NCBI GenBank assembly: GCA_041446545.1
Contig: JBGOEJ010000009.1
Coordinates: 54,990 to 118,989, forward strand
Source of the DNA: Fervidibacter canadensis
GTDB taxonomy: Bacteria > Armatimonadota > Fervidibacteria > Fervidibacterales > Fervidibacteraceae
Length of the DNA stretch: 64,000 nucleotides
Direction of reading: 5' to 3'
This document shows, in pieces, positions 7,018 to 16,156 of the stretch. Every line of letters starts with the position of its first letter. Position 1 is the stretch's first letter. A program made the translations under genes and the position numbers. The notes beneath the pieces were generated by a model. That model had not been told where the DNA came from and did no database searches. It saw nothing but the letters and a program-made list of their open reading frames with translations.

Positions 7018-9507
7018 ATGGCGACCTTAGAGCACCGCCTGTTAAAGGTTCGGGAAGCACAGCAAATGCCCATCGCCCAAGTCCTCAAGGAGTTTGTTCG
7101 GGAGGGCGAACTGTATCGGCGGCTGGACGACAACAAAGTGGAATGTTTTGCCTGCGGGCATCGGTGCGTGATTTTTGATGGGCTGCCCGGCGTCTGTCGG
7201 GTTCGGTTCAACGAGGGCGGCAAACTGTTCGTGCCTTGGGGTTATGTCGGCGCTTTGCACCTTGACCCCATTGAGAAAAAGCCCTTCTTCCACGCCTACC
7301 CTGGAGCGAAAGCCCTCAGTTTCGGGATGCTCGGTTGCGACTTAAAGTGCCCTTATTGCCTTCCCTACGATGCCCGCGTGGCAACCCACCAAGGCATGAA
7401 GGGTATCGGCGAACTCTTTGACACTACGCCCGTCCGCATTGACTTGCCCGATGGGGCGAGCGTCGCTTACCCTGAGGGTTTGACGGTTTACACCCACCTC
7501 GGTCGCCTTCGTCCCGTTCGGGCGATTTTCCGCCATCCCTATCAAGGGCAATTGCTGACCCTTGTGCCCTTCCTTTGCCCACCTATCACCTGCACTCCCG
7601 AACACGAATTCCTCGCCATCCTTAAGCCGAAGAAAGGGCAACCCATCCCGACGCCGACCTTTCTCCCTGCCGCCAAGTTGACTTGCGAGCATTGCCTCGC
7701 CATCCCTAAGCGCTCTCCCTTCTCCCGCGACATCGTTTTGGAAGTCCCGCAGTTGCTGCAAACGGTCGTCAAACCGTTGCGTGCCCGTGAAGGGGATGTG
7801 CGTCTTCGGCGTCAAGTCATGGCACTGACAGAAAAGGGTTGGACTTCCCGCCAAATCGGCGAACGACTTGGCAAGGGCGCTTCTTTCGTCCGTCATATCC
7901 GTAGTAAAGTCCGCCGGGGCATCTGGCAAATAAAGCCGACTTACCAGCGTCCCGCCCACCTCATTGACGAGGGCGAATGGGTGCGGTTGCCTTACGAGCG
8001 GCGCCCTGGGTTGCCCAAAACCTTGCGATTGGACTTTCGCTTTGCCGCTTTGCTGGGTTACTACTGTGCCGAAGGGTGCGTCGTTCGGGATGAGCATCGT
8101 CCCAACGCAGCGACCTTGACTTTCTCCTTTGGTCATCACGAGCGAGCCTTGGCAGAGCGAGTTTGCCAGTGGCTGCGGGAATTGTTCGGGGTGCGACCGT
8201 CCATCGTAAAGACGCCGACAACTTTGCAAGTTGCTGTCAACAAATCGTCCTTAGCCTTGCTCTTTGAAGCCTTGTGCGGAGCGAAGGCGCGGGAGAAGCG
8301 CATCCCACCTTTCCTCTTTGAAGCCAAGCGAGACATCGTGGAGTCCTTCGTTCAGGCTTACGCCCAAGGAGATGGAACGATTCGCTCCGACGGGCGCATC
8401 GCCGTCAGCACCGTTTCGGCAGAATTGGCTTACGGATTGGCATGGTTACTTTTGAAGTTAGGCTACCTGCCCAGTTTGCGCACCTACCGACAACCTACCC
8501 ACTCCACCGTTTTGGGTCGCCCTGTCCGACAAGCACCGAACATCTTCATGGTCATCTGGCGAAAAGACAATGAATGGCGTTTCGTTTGGCAAGATGATGC
8601 CTACTACTATGTGCCCATCCGCAAGATTGTCAGCCGTCCCTTCAAAGGCTTTGTTTACAACCTGCAAGTGGACGACGAGCACACCTACCTCGCTCAATTC
8701 GTCGCCACCCACAATTGCCAAAACTGGCAAATCAGCCAAGTGATGCGGGATGCGGTGGCGACGATGTTGGCGGATTTTACGCCCATCACGCCCGAAGAGT
8801 TCGTCAAGATGGCGCTGAAGTATCGGGCGAAGGTGTTGACGAGCACTTACAACGAGCCTCTCATCACCAGCGAATGGGCGGTCGCCATCTTCCGCGAGGG
8901 CAAAAAGCACGGCTTGGTCGGAAGTTATGTCTCCAACGGCAATGCCACGCCCGAGGTTCTGGACTACATCCGCCCCTTCGTTGACCTTTACAAAATTGAC
9001 CTGAAGTCCATGCGGGAGAAAAACTACCGCGAGTTGGGCGGGAAATTGGAGACAGTCCTCAACGCCATCCGTTGGGTTCACGAGCGAGGCTTCTGGCTGG
9101 AAATCGTCACTTTGGTCGTCCCCAACTTCAACGACAGCGAAGAGGAGTTGCGCGAGGCAGCCCGCTACATCGCTTCCGTCTCGCCCGACATCCCTTGGCA
9201 TGTGACGGCGTTCCATCCCGATTACTTGATGACCGACCGAGGTGGCACGCCCGCCAAGACGCTCATCCGCGCCGCTGAAATCGGCTACGAAGAAGGCTTG
9301 AAATTCGTCTACGCAGGCAACTTGCCCGGCATGGTCGGACCTTACGAGAACACTTATTGCCCCAAGTGCCACGCCTTGCTCATTGAGCGTTACGGCTTTC
9401 AGGTGCGTCGCTATCGGTTGCAAAACGGCAAGTGCCCCGATTGCGGCGAGAGCATTGCTGGCGTTTGGTGGCGCGACGAAGAAGTCCCACCCCACTGGCG
9501 GCGGTGA
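7018..9507 (+). CDS. amrS: AmmeMemoRadiSam system radical SAM enzyme with in-frame intein
   Basis: The open frame encodes 829 residues. Residues 1-113 and 567-829 together form a 376-residue AmrS-type radical SAM protein; residues 114-566 are an intein. The host has an N-terminal cysteine cluster (CFACGHRC, then Cys60), the CX3CX2C [4Fe-4S] motif (Cys107, Cys111 and a third Cys restored by splicing), the SYVSNGNATPEVL and PFVDLYKIDLKS segments of the SAM barrel, and a C-terminal zinc-ribbon-like end (YCPKCH, CPDCGE). Families of this type accompany AMMECR1 and Memo proteins; the chemical role is not established. The ATG at 7018 follows GAGGTGA. AMMECR1 is at 21803; no Memo gene is visible. 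Confidence 0.92.
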   Translation: MATLEHRLLKVREAQQMPIAQVLKEFVREGELYRRLDDNKVECFACGHRCVIFDGLPGVCRVRFNEGGKLFVPWGYVGALHLDPIEKKPFFHAYPGAKALSFGMLGCDLKCPYCLPYDARVATHQGMKGIGELFDTTPVRIDLPDGASVAYPEGLTVYTHLGRLRPVRAIFRHPYQGQLLTLVPFLCPPITCTPEHEFLAILKPKKGQPIPTPTFLPAAKLTCEHCLAIPKRSPFSRDIVLEVPQLLQTVVKPLRAREGDVRLRRQVMALTEKGWTSRQIGERLGKGASFVRHIRSKVRRGIWQIKPTYQRPAHLIDEGEWVRLPYERRPGLPKTLRLDFRFAALLGYYCAEGCVVRDEHRPNAATLTFSFGHHERALAERVCQWLRELFGVRPSIVKTPTTLQVAVNKSSLALLFEALCGAKAREKRIPPFLFEAKRDIVESFVQAYAQGDGTIRSDGRIAVSTVSAELAYGLAWLLLKLGYLPSLRTYRQPTHSTVLGRPVRQAPNIFMVIWRKDNEWRFVWQDDAYYYVPIRKIVSRPFKGFVYNLQVDDEHTYLAQFVATHNCQNWQISQVMRDAVATMLADFTPITPEEFVKMALKYRAKVLTSTYNEPLITSEWAVAIFREGKKHGLVGSYVSNGNATPEVLDYIRPFVDLYKIDLKSMREKNYRELGGKLETVLNAIRWVHERGFWLEIVTLVVPNFNDSEEELREAARYIASVSPDIPWHVTAFHPDYLMTDRGGTPAKTLIRAAEIGYEEGLKFVYAGNLPGMVGPYENTYCPKCHALLIERYGFQVRRYRLQNGKCPDCGESIAGVWWRDEEVPPHWRR
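7357..8715 (+). other. Class 1 intein with LAGLIDADG endonuclease and internal HTH
   Basis: This 453-residue intein begins at Cys114 (CLPYDARVATHQG, block A) and ends VATHN, followed by extein Cys567 (CQNWQISQ). Block B is CTPEHEFLAI with its Thr and His, and block F is VYNLQVDDEHTYLAQ before the terminal His-Asn. Two endonuclease motifs are present, AALLGYYCAEGC and FVQAYAQGDGTI, both keeping an acidic residue, so homing may still work. Residues about 265-301 look like a helix-turn-helix (TSRQIGERLGKGASFVRHI). Insertion is directly before the third cysteine of the radical SAM cluster, so the enzyme cannot be active until splicing. Confidence 0.95.
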
Positions 9508-9582
9508 TGGCGGTAAAGGAATTGCCCTCTCTCTTGCCCAGCGTCTTACGTCCCGCACCCCGTCGGGAAAGGAGCGGCACTG

Positions 9583-10608
9583 ATGGTCGTTCGTTGGCGA
9601 TGGGTTTTGGCGGTTGCCATCCTGATTGGGTTGAGCATAACAGGATGGCTGGTTTGGCTTTTGTTCGCCCCGACAGGCACAGTCGGCGTCACCACCTTGC
9701 GAGTCCATCGGGGCGATTCGTTTGCGCAGGTGGCGGATGAATTGCAGCGATTAGGTTTGGTGCGCAGCCGATGGTGGTTGGAACGGCTTGCGGAGTGGCA
9801 TGGCTTGCCCCGTCGGCTGCGGGCGGGCATTTATCAAATCCCGACACCCATTTCCCTTTGGCGGCTCGTCCGCTGGCTTTCCGCAACGCGCCCTCAACTC
9901 ATTCGCCTGACCGTTTGGGAAGGGATGATGGCAAAGGAAATCGCTGAGCGAGTGGAGCGATTGGGCTTGGGCAGCGCTGAACGGTTCATGGACATCGTGC
10001 GCCATCCCGAAGGAAAAGTCGTGTTGCCTTTTGAGTGGCGTGGCGATTTGGAAGGCGTTTTGTTTCCTGCCACCTATTGGCTGCCGCCTTTGCGGGAAGG
10101 TGAGGAGGCTTACATCGTCCAGCAGATGGTCAACGCCTTCGCCGAGCGCTTTTGGCGTCCCTACCGAGAGGAAATTGAGCGCAACCCCTTTTCCCTGCGG
10201 GAATTGGTGACCCTCGCCTCGTTGGTGCAGTGGGAAGTCAAGAGAGACGAAGAGCGCCCAATCGTTGCGGGTGTCATCCTCAACCGCCTTCAGCGAGGGA
10301 TGCGTCTGGAGATTGATGCGACGGTGCTCTATGCCTTGGGAAAACGCAAGCGGCGGGTGCTCTACCGAGACTTGCTCGTTGACTCGCCCTACAACACCTA
10401 TCAGCATGCGGGTTTGCCGCCAGGTCCGATTTGCAGCCCTGGGCTTCCGTCTCTTTTGGCGGCATTGCGCCCAGCGAAAGTGCCCTACCTGTTCTATGTG
10501 GCGCGAGGTGACGGTTACCATACTTTCAGCCGCACTTACGAAGAGCATTTGCAAGCCGTCGCCGCTTATCGCCGTTGGCGGGCGCAAAACCAAGTCATCA
10601 AGCGATAA
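9583..10608 (+). CDS. mltG: Endolytic transglycosylase MltG (YceG-like)
   Basis: The 341-residue protein has one N-terminal membrane helix (about residues 7-29), a LysM-like region (LRVHRGDSFAQVADELQRLG) and the YceG/MltG catalytic domain with LEGVLFPATYWLP, the helix LASLVQWEVKRDEERPIVAGVILNRL, and the closing SPYNTYQHAGLPPGPICSPG and FYVARGDGYHTFS segments. MltG cleaves nascent peptidoglycan glycan strands at the membrane and limits strand length. The catalytic Glu is likely that of QWE; the first acidic residue of the usual VEKE string is Gln here. AAAGGAG lies eight bases before the ATG. The family is usually 330-390 residues, so this is full length. Confidence 0.92.
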   Translation: MVVRWRWVLAVAILIGLSITGWLVWLLFAPTGTVGVTTLRVHRGDSFAQVADELQRLGLVRSRWWLERLAEWHGLPRRLRAGIYQIPTPISLWRLVRWLSATRPQLIRLTVWEGMMAKEIAERVERLGLGSAERFMDIVRHPEGKVVLPFEWRGDLEGVLFPATYWLPPLREGEEAYIVQQMVNAFAERFWRPYREEIERNPFSLRELVTLASLVQWEVKRDEERPIVAGVILNRLQRGMRLEIDATVLYALGKRKRRVLYRDLLVDSPYNTYQHAGLPPGPICSPGLPSLLAALRPAKVPYLFYVARGDGYHTFSRTYEEHLQAVAAYRRWRAQNQVIKR

Positions 10609-10625
10609 GGGGCAGAAAAAGAAAT

Positions 10626-10703
10626 TGGTCGGGGCGGCCGGACTTGAACCGGCGACCTTGGGCTCCCGATGCCCACGCGCTAACCAAACTGCGCCACGCC
10701 CCG
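10626..10703 (-). tRNA. tRNA-Pro (anticodon CGG), CCA encoded
   Basis: The reverse strand folds as a complete tRNA: a 7-bp acceptor stem CGGGGCG/CGCCCCG, D arm GCGC with loop and GCGC, anticodon stem TGGGC/GCCCA enclosing ATCGGGA (anticodon CGG), a five-base variable loop, and T arm GCCGG-TTCAAGT-CCGGC. Discriminator A is followed by an encoded CCA at 10626-10628. The body is 75 nt. It lies between mltG and the NAGPA-type gene, opposite to both. Confidence 0.96.
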
Positions 10704-10814
10704 AACCTTTCGGCATCACAAATTTTAACCGAACCATCATAGCGCGTAAATCGCCCTCACCTTCTTTCGGGCGATGGCACAGATTTGGGTTGGCGCAGGA
10801 AGGGGTGAAGGCAA

Positions 10815-13013
10815 TTGCGTCGGGTAGGTTGGCGAATTGGGTGGCTGATGGCGCTTGTCGGCGTCGTGGCGTTCACTTGGGCGCAAGGGTGGCAAGTCAC
10901 CGAAAGCCAGACGATTGCGCCAGGCGTTTTCTTTCAAGCCTTCCGCTCCCAAATGCCTCCCCTTTGGGTCGGCGTCGTTCGCCTTCCGCTCCCGTTGCCC
11001 AAAGAATTGTCATTGACGCCAGCGTTAGGCGGCGACAACGGCTTGAGTCGTCAACCCCTTTCGCAGATCGCCCAACGGGTTCAGGCACAAAAGGGCTATG
11101 TGACGGCTGCCATTAACGCCGGCTACTTCAGCATGACGGCGACCAACTACAGCGGTGACCCGTTGGGCATTCACATCCAAGACGGTGAGTTGGTCAGTTT
11201 GCCCACTTTCAACCGCTCAGCGCTCATTGGCTTGCGGGACGGAAGGGTTCTCATCGCCCGCTTTCAAGCGAACGCTTTGGTGCAATTGCCTGACGGCAGG
11301 ACGATGCCGCTAAGTGGGCTGAACGAGCCGCCACCCAAAAACGGTTGGTGCTTGTTCACCCCTGCTTTTGGGCTGACGACCCAAACACCAGCAGGCACGG
11401 TAGAAATCGTCGCCCAAGCCAATTTGCCCTTGCGCCCCAACACGCCCTTGACGGCGACGGTGCGCACCATCAACACGGTAGGCAACACCGCTATCCCCCG
11501 TGACGGCATCGTTTTGGTGGCGACGGGCGATGCCGCTGCCATCGCCCAAACGCTGACGCCCGATGCTAACTTGCAACTGCTGATCAACTTGACACCGCTG
11601 GACGCTTCCTTTGACCCCCGCGACATCCTTTGGGCGATTGGAGGCGGTCCGCGCCTGTTACGCAATGGGCAAATCTCCGTGGAATACGCTGCCGAAAACT
11701 TTTCCGCTAAGTTTGCCGAGACAAAACACCCCCGAACTGCTGTCGGGCTGAAAAGCGATGCGTTGCTTTTCGTCGTCGTGGACGGGCGACAACCAGGTTA
11801 CAGCGAAGGGATGACGCTGTTTGAGTTGGCGGAGTTTTTGCGCAATGCAGGCTGCACCGACGCCCTCAACTTGGACGGTGGCGGCTCCACAACCCTTTGG
11901 GTTCGGGGTGCCGTCGTCAACCGACCATCGGACGGGCGCGAACGCCCCATCGCCAACGCCTTGCTTTTGCTCAACCTCTTTCCGCCCCAGCCTCTCGTGC
12001 GATTGTGGGTGAAAGCGCCCGAAGGTCATTTCCTTGCTGGCACGCTGGTCCCGTTGACATTGTTCGGTGAAGACGCTGCTTATCGCCTACTGCCGATGAA
12101 ACCTGAAGCGGTCACGGCAACGGCGACACCGCTTGCTGAAATCCGTTGGGATGGCAACGCCTTGTTTTTGCCGACGCTAAACGGTGACCGACCCCAGCGA
12201 TGGCAAGTCACTTTTACGCCAAAAGAAGGGGACGCTGCTTCTGCTACCGCCTCGTTTTGCGTCCATCCCAAACCCGATGAATTGCAAGTGACACCCAATG
12301 CGTTGCTCGTCGCTCCCGGCGGCTCTGTGCGACTGACGATTCGGGCGTTCGGGCGCGAACCGTCGGGGGAAAAAGTGCCGCTGCAATTTGATGCGAGGGC
12401 AGTGCGATGGACGGTGCAAGGAAACATCGGCAGCGTTCAAGACGGCGTTTTCTGGGCAGCATCTCAACCCAGTGAAGGCGTTTTGGAAGCGACCCTCAAT
12501 GGCGTCAGCGTTCGCATTCCCGTGCGTGTCAGCAGTGCTAATGAAGTGGTTTGGCAAACGCTGCACGAGTTAGACGACCTTTCAGGCATCCAAGTGCAAA
12601 TGATGCCGCCGACCGTTCGTGCCGAAGTCGCCGTCACGACCGCCAACAAACGCAGCGGGACAGGCGCGTTGCAAATTCGCTACGATTTTTCGCAAGGCAA
12701 ACGCTTGCGGGCGGTTTACCTTGTCCTCAACAAACCGCTACCTTCAGGAGCCAAACAATTGGCGATTTGGGTTTACGGTGACGGCAACGAATGTTGGCTG
12801 CGGGCGCGCCTGCGGGACGGCACGGGCAAACTTATCTTCATTGACCTCGTGCCCGTCATTAACTGGCGCTATGAGTGGCGGGAAGTGAAAGTGCCTTTGC
12901 CGTCGGGATTAGCCGAACCGATCACCTTGGAAGCCATCTACTTGGCTGCCATTCGCGACGACCATCAGCCGCAAGGCGTCATCTTGTTGGACAGTTTGCG
13001 GGTCGGCTTTTGA
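10815..13013 (+). CDS. Secreted phosphodiester glycosidase (NAGPA-domain) protein
   Basis: The 732-residue protein begins with a signal peptide (hydrophobic MALVGVVAFTWAQG). The first half carries the NAGPA/DUF2233 fold: AAINAGYFSMTATNYSGDPLGIHIQDGEL, LWAIGGGPRLLRNG, HPRTAVGLKSD, LLFVVVDGR and CTDALNLDGGGSTTLW. The family includes the mannose-6-phosphate uncovering enzyme and many bacterial envelope proteins of unknown substrate. The rest has beta-rich, Ig- or carbohydrate-binding-like segments, ending in a domain resembling glycan-binding jelly rolls (KQLAIWVYGDGNECWLRARL). The start is a TTG at 10815 with AGGGGTGAAGG before it; no better start codon precedes the signal peptide. Confidence 0.8.
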   Translation: MRRVGWRIGWLMALVGVVAFTWAQGWQVTESQTIAPGVFFQAFRSQMPPLWVGVVRLPLPLPKELSLTPALGGDNGLSRQPLSQIAQRVQAQKGYVTAAINAGYFSMTATNYSGDPLGIHIQDGELVSLPTFNRSALIGLRDGRVLIARFQANALVQLPDGRTMPLSGLNEPPPKNGWCLFTPAFGLTTQTPAGTVEIVAQANLPLRPNTPLTATVRTINTVGNTAIPRDGIVLVATGDAAAIAQTLTPDANLQLLINLTPLDASFDPRDILWAIGGGPRLLRNGQISVEYAAENFSAKFAETKHPRTAVGLKSDALLFVVVDGRQPGYSEGMTLFELAEFLRNAGCTDALNLDGGGSTTLWVRGAVVNRPSDGRERPIANALLLLNLFPPQPLVRLWVKAPEGHFLAGTLVPLTLFGEDAAYRLLPMKPEAVTATATPLAEIRWDGNALFLPTLNGDRPQRWQVTFTPKEGDAASATASFCVHPKPDELQVTPNALLVAPGGSVRLTIRAFGREPSGEKVPLQFDARAVRWTVQGNIGSVQDGVFWAASQPSEGVLEATLNGVSVRIPVRVSSANEVVWQTLHELDDLSGIQVQMMPPTVRAEVAVTTANKRSGTGALQIRYDFSQGKRLRAVYLVLNKPLPSGAKQLAIWVYGDGNECWLRARLRDGTGKLIFIDLVPVINWRYEWREVKVPLPSGLAEPITLEAIYLAAIRDDHQPQGVILLDSLRVGF

Positions 13014-13039
13014 AATATCGGGCAAGGAGCGTGGAAGAG

Positions 13040-14443
13040 ATGCGGATAAAGTTTTGCGGCGCCGCAGGAGAAGTGACGGGTTCGTGCCATCTTGTCCAAA
13101 CCGATGAGGCGACGGTGCTGATGGATTGCGGCGTTTTTCAAGGAGGCGAAGAGCGTCACCGACGCAATCGCGAACCCTTCCCCTTTGATGCCCGCGCATT
13201 GACGGCAGTCTTGCTCAGCCATGCCCACCTTGACCACTGTGGTCGGTTACCCCTTCTGGTCAAGGCAGGTTTTGGCGGGAAAATTTTCGCCACCCCCGCC
13301 ACTTGCGACTTGACGAAAATCGTCCTTTTGGACGCAGCGAAACTGCAGGAAGAAGATGCCGCATGGAAAATCAAGCGGCTCAAAAAGCAAGGAGAAGATT
13401 GGTCGTGGGTCTCACCGCTTTTTACGACCGCCGACGCTGAACGGGTCTTTGAGCACTTTGAACCCGTCCCTTACGGCGAATGGGTGGCGATAACGCCCTC
13501 TGGGCGCTTCCGCTTTCGGGAAGCAGGTCATTTGCTCGGCTCAGCGATGGTGGAGTTACAGGTGCGCCAAAACGGCGACGAGCAAACTTTACTTTTTACG
13601 GGCGACCTCGGTCAGCCCAACATGCCCATCTTGCGCGACCCCGAAACGGTTGAGTGGGCTGATTGGTTGATGATGGAGAGCACTTACGGCAACCGAGACC
13701 ATGCTCCATTGGCAGAGTGCTTGACACAACTTTGCGCCATCGTGGACGAGACGCGCCGAAAAGGAGGGCGGGTGCTCATCCCCAGTTTCGCCGTCGGAAG
13801 GACGCAGGAAGTTTTGTATGCCCTCAATGAGTTCGTGGAAAGTGGGCAACTGAAGCCCTTGCCCGTCTTCGTGGACAGTCCGATGGTAAGGGAAGTGTTG
13901 CGGGTCTATCAACGCCATCGCGCTCTTTACGATGAAGCGACGCAAGCGAAATTGCGGCAGGGCGACGAACCTTTTACTTTCCCTGGGCTGCAACTCATCA
14001 CGACGGTGGACGAAAGCAAGCAACTGAACACCTTCAACGAACCGTGCGTCATCATCGCCGGCAGCGGGATGGCAACGGGCGGGCGCATCAAGCATCATCT
14101 CAAGCACGGCATCGGCGACCCGCGCAACGCCGTCGTCTTCGTTGGCTTCCAAGCCCAAGGGACGCTGGGACGACAATTGGTGGACGGCGTTTCGCCTGTC
14201 CGCATCTTCGGCGAATGGCACGAAGTCAAGGCGCGCATCTACTTGCTGGATGGCTTCAGTGCCCACGCCGACAAAACAGCGTTGCTGCAATGGACGAGCC
14301 AGTTTCGCGAGCCACCCAAGCAAACTTTTTTGGTGCATGGCGAACCCGACGCAATGGCGTCCCTCGCCGACGCTTTGCGCCAACGAGGTTGGCAAGTGCA
14401 CCTTCCAAGGCAGGGAGAAGAGGTGACCTTGCTGGCAACTTGA
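13040..14443 (+). CDS. Beta-CASP metallo-beta-lactamase RNA nuclease (CPSF/Ysh1-like)
   Basis: The 467-residue protein has the metallo-beta-lactamase metal motif LSHAHLDHCGRLP, the later ligands in EAGHLLGSA and FTGDLG, and the beta-CASP motifs MMESTYGNR (A), SGMATGGR (B) and SAHAD followed by FLVHGE (C). This is the set seen in CPSF-73-like and Thermus TTHA0252-like RNases. It probably processes or degrades RNA in the cytoplasm with two zinc ions. The start at 13040 is chosen from the MRIKFCGAAGEVTGSCH opening and AAGGAG at 13024; the frame is open further upstream inside the previous gene. Confidence 0.9.
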   Translation: MRIKFCGAAGEVTGSCHLVQTDEATVLMDCGVFQGGEERHRRNREPFPFDARALTAVLLSHAHLDHCGRLPLLVKAGFGGKIFATPATCDLTKIVLLDAAKLQEEDAAWKIKRLKKQGEDWSWVSPLFTTADAERVFEHFEPVPYGEWVAITPSGRFRFREAGHLLGSAMVELQVRQNGDEQTLLFTGDLGQPNMPILRDPETVEWADWLMMESTYGNRDHAPLAECLTQLCAIVDETRRKGGRVLIPSFAVGRTQEVLYALNEFVESGQLKPLPVFVDSPMVREVLRVYQRHRALYDEATQAKLRQGDEPFTFPGLQLITTVDESKQLNTFNEPCVIIAGSGMATGGRIKHHLKHGIGDPRNAVVFVGFQAQGTLGRQLVDGVSPVRIFGEWHEVKARIYLLDGFSAHADKTALLQWTSQFREPPKQTFLVHGEPDAMASLADALRQRGWQVHLPRQGEEVTLLAT

Positions 14444-14498
14444 AAAACTTTGCGGGTGGTAAGCGACGCAATGGCGAAAGGCGTGGAAGGGAGCGACG

Positions 14499-14933
14499 AT
14501 GCAAAAGGGTTCATGGCGTTCCCTGCGAGTCACTCTCCTGCTGCTCTTTGGCGGGGTGATGGTGGCGGCATATCTGCTGCCGTTGTCACCCGTTGGGTTG
14601 CCCTTGTGCTTGTTCAAAGTCGTGACGGGTTACCCGTGCGCAGGCTGTGGCTTGACCCGCTCCGTCATCGCCGCCGCTCACGGTCGTTTCGGCGAATCCT
14701 TCCGTTGGCACCCGATGGGCTTGCTGCTCGTTTGGGCGATGTGGGCAGCGGGGGCGTTGATGCTTTACGAATTGCTGACGGGCAAGCCATTGCCGTGGGA
14801 AGTGTGGTTGCGGCGTTACGGCGCCCTTATCGGTTGGGCGCTCTTTGCGTCCTTCGTCCTGCTCTGGCTTCTTCGGCTCAGTTACTATCGCTTCGGTCAA
14901 TGGCTCCCCATCCCGTTAAAAGTGCCGCTGTGA
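14499..14933 (+). CDS. DUF2752 membrane protein
   Basis: The 144-residue protein has three hydrophobic segments (about residues 8-28, 70-92 and 105-130) and the DUF2752 signature YPCAGCGLTRSVIAAAHGRF followed by FRWHPMG. The family is widespread, membrane-bound and of unknown function; the conserved cysteines and histidine suggest metal binding, but this is not shown. Its 3' end overlaps the convergent tgt gene by 37 bases. Confidence 0.8.
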   Translation: MQKGSWRSLRVTLLLLFGGVMVAAYLLPLSPVGLPLCLFKVVTGYPCAGCGLTRSVIAAAHGRFGESFRWHPMGLLLVWAMWAAGALMLYELLTGKPLPWEVWLRRYGALIGWALFASFVLLWLLRLSYYRFGQWLPIPLKVPL

Positions 14934-16045
14934 TCGTCGGGAAACAGTCGCTCCAGTTCGCCGACCAGTTGCGGCAAAGTCCCGTCGGTGATTGCCCTTC
15001 GCAATCGCTCCATCAACCGCAGGTAAAAGTGCAGGTTGTGCCAAGTCAACAAACGCGGTCCCGTCGCCTCGCCCGCCTTGAACAAGTGACGCAAGTAGGC
15101 GCGACAGTAGCGACGACAGACGAAGCAATCGCAGGCTGGGTCCAACGGAGACTCGTCGTCGGCGTAGCGAGCGTTGCGCAAGTTGAGCCGACCTTGATGG
15201 GTGAAGGCAGTGCCCGTCCGCCCTAAACGGGTCGGCAAAACGCAATCAAACATGTCCACGCCCAACGCAACGGCTTTGGCGATGTCCGCAGGCGTCCCGA
15301 CGCCCATCAAGTAGCGGGGCTTATCTTCGGGAAGCAACTCAGTGGACAAGGCGACGATGGCAAACATCGCCTCCTTCGGCTCGCCGACGCTCAACCCGCC
15401 GATGGCGTAACCTGCAAAATCCATCGCCACCAACCGCTCGGTGCTGATGCGTCGCAAGTCCTCAAAGACGCCGCCATGGGTGATGGCGAATAACAACTGG
15501 TCATCGCGCTGGTGGGTTTTCTGGCATCGTTCTGCCCATCGCAAACTCCGTTCCATCGTCGCTTTTGCTTCCTCGTAGCCACATGGGTATGCGACCACAT
15601 CGTCAAAGACCATCGCAATGTCCGAACCCAGCGCCTCTTGAATGCGGATGCTGTCTTCGGGGCGCAAGAAGCGGTCAGTGCCGTCGTGATGCGACCGAAA
15701 ACGGACACCCTCGTCGGTGACTTCCCGCAGCGTGGACAAACTGAAGACTTGAAAGCCGCCGCTGTCGGTCAGGATGGGGTGGTGCCATCCCATGAACCGA
15801 TGCAACCCGCCCATTCTGGCGATCAACCCTTCGCCAGGACGCAAATGCAAGTGGTAAGCATTTGCCAGCAACATCTCTGCGCCCAACACTTCCAAATCGT
15901 CCGAGGTCATCATCTTGACCACGCCTTGCGTGGCGATGGGCATGAAGACGGGTGTTGGAACGGTGCCGTGCGCTAACCGCAATTCGCCGAGGCGGGCACG
16001 GGAATGTCGGTCACGGGCGAGCACGCAAAAGGATGCCGTCGCCAT
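14897..16045 (-). CDS. tgt: tRNA-guanine transglycosylase (queuosine)
   Basis: The 382-residue protein is a full-length bacterial TGT. It exchanges guanine-34 of GUN-anticodon tRNAs for preQ1. Visible motifs are TPVFMPIATQGVVK, LTDSGGFQVFSL (active-site Asp), FDDVVAYPCGYEEAK, AIGGLSVGE, the nucleophile region GVDMFDCVLPTRLGRTG and the zinc site CDCFVCRRYCRAYLRHL with the later LTWHNLHFYL. ATG 16045 is chosen because AAGGAG lies eight bases upstream; the GTG at 16054 falls inside that ribosome-binding site. No other queuosine gene is in the window. Confidence 0.95.
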   Translation of the reverse strand: MATASFCVLARDRHSRARLGELRLAHGTVPTPVFMPIATQGVVKMMTSDDLEVLGAEMLLANAYHLHLRPGEGLIARMGGLHRFMGWHHPILTDSGGFQVFSLSTLREVTDEGVRFRSHHDGTDRFLRPEDSIRIQEALGSDIAMVFDDVVAYPCGYEEAKATMERSLRWAERCQKTHQRDDQLLFAITHGGVFEDLRRISTERLVAMDFAGYAIGGLSVGEPKEAMFAIVALSTELLPEDKPRYLMGVGTPADIAKAVALGVDMFDCVLPTRLGRTGTAFTHQGRLNLRNARYADDESPLDPACDCFVCRRYCRAYLRHLFKAGEATGPRLLTWHNLHFYLRLMERLRRAITDGTLPQLVGELERLFPDDHSGTFNGMGSH

Positions 16046-16156
16046 CTTCGCCACTCCTTTCCGTCCGACGACGGCAATTTTAGCGGGATGAGCAAGGTCG
16101 GGTGGAAAGTGGGTTACACTTATGGCGAACCTGAAAAAGCGACAGGGGGGAACGCC

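Noticed and set aside
8458..9708. A 416-residue frame antisense to the radical SAM gene and intein
   Set aside because: No ribosome-binding site or recognisable motif, and the sense frame is clearly coding on both sides of the intein.
10265..11116. A 283-residue plus-strand frame running from inside mltG across the tRNA
   Set aside because: It is out of frame with mltG, crosses a complete tRNA gene and overlaps the signal peptide of the next gene; composition is not protein-like.
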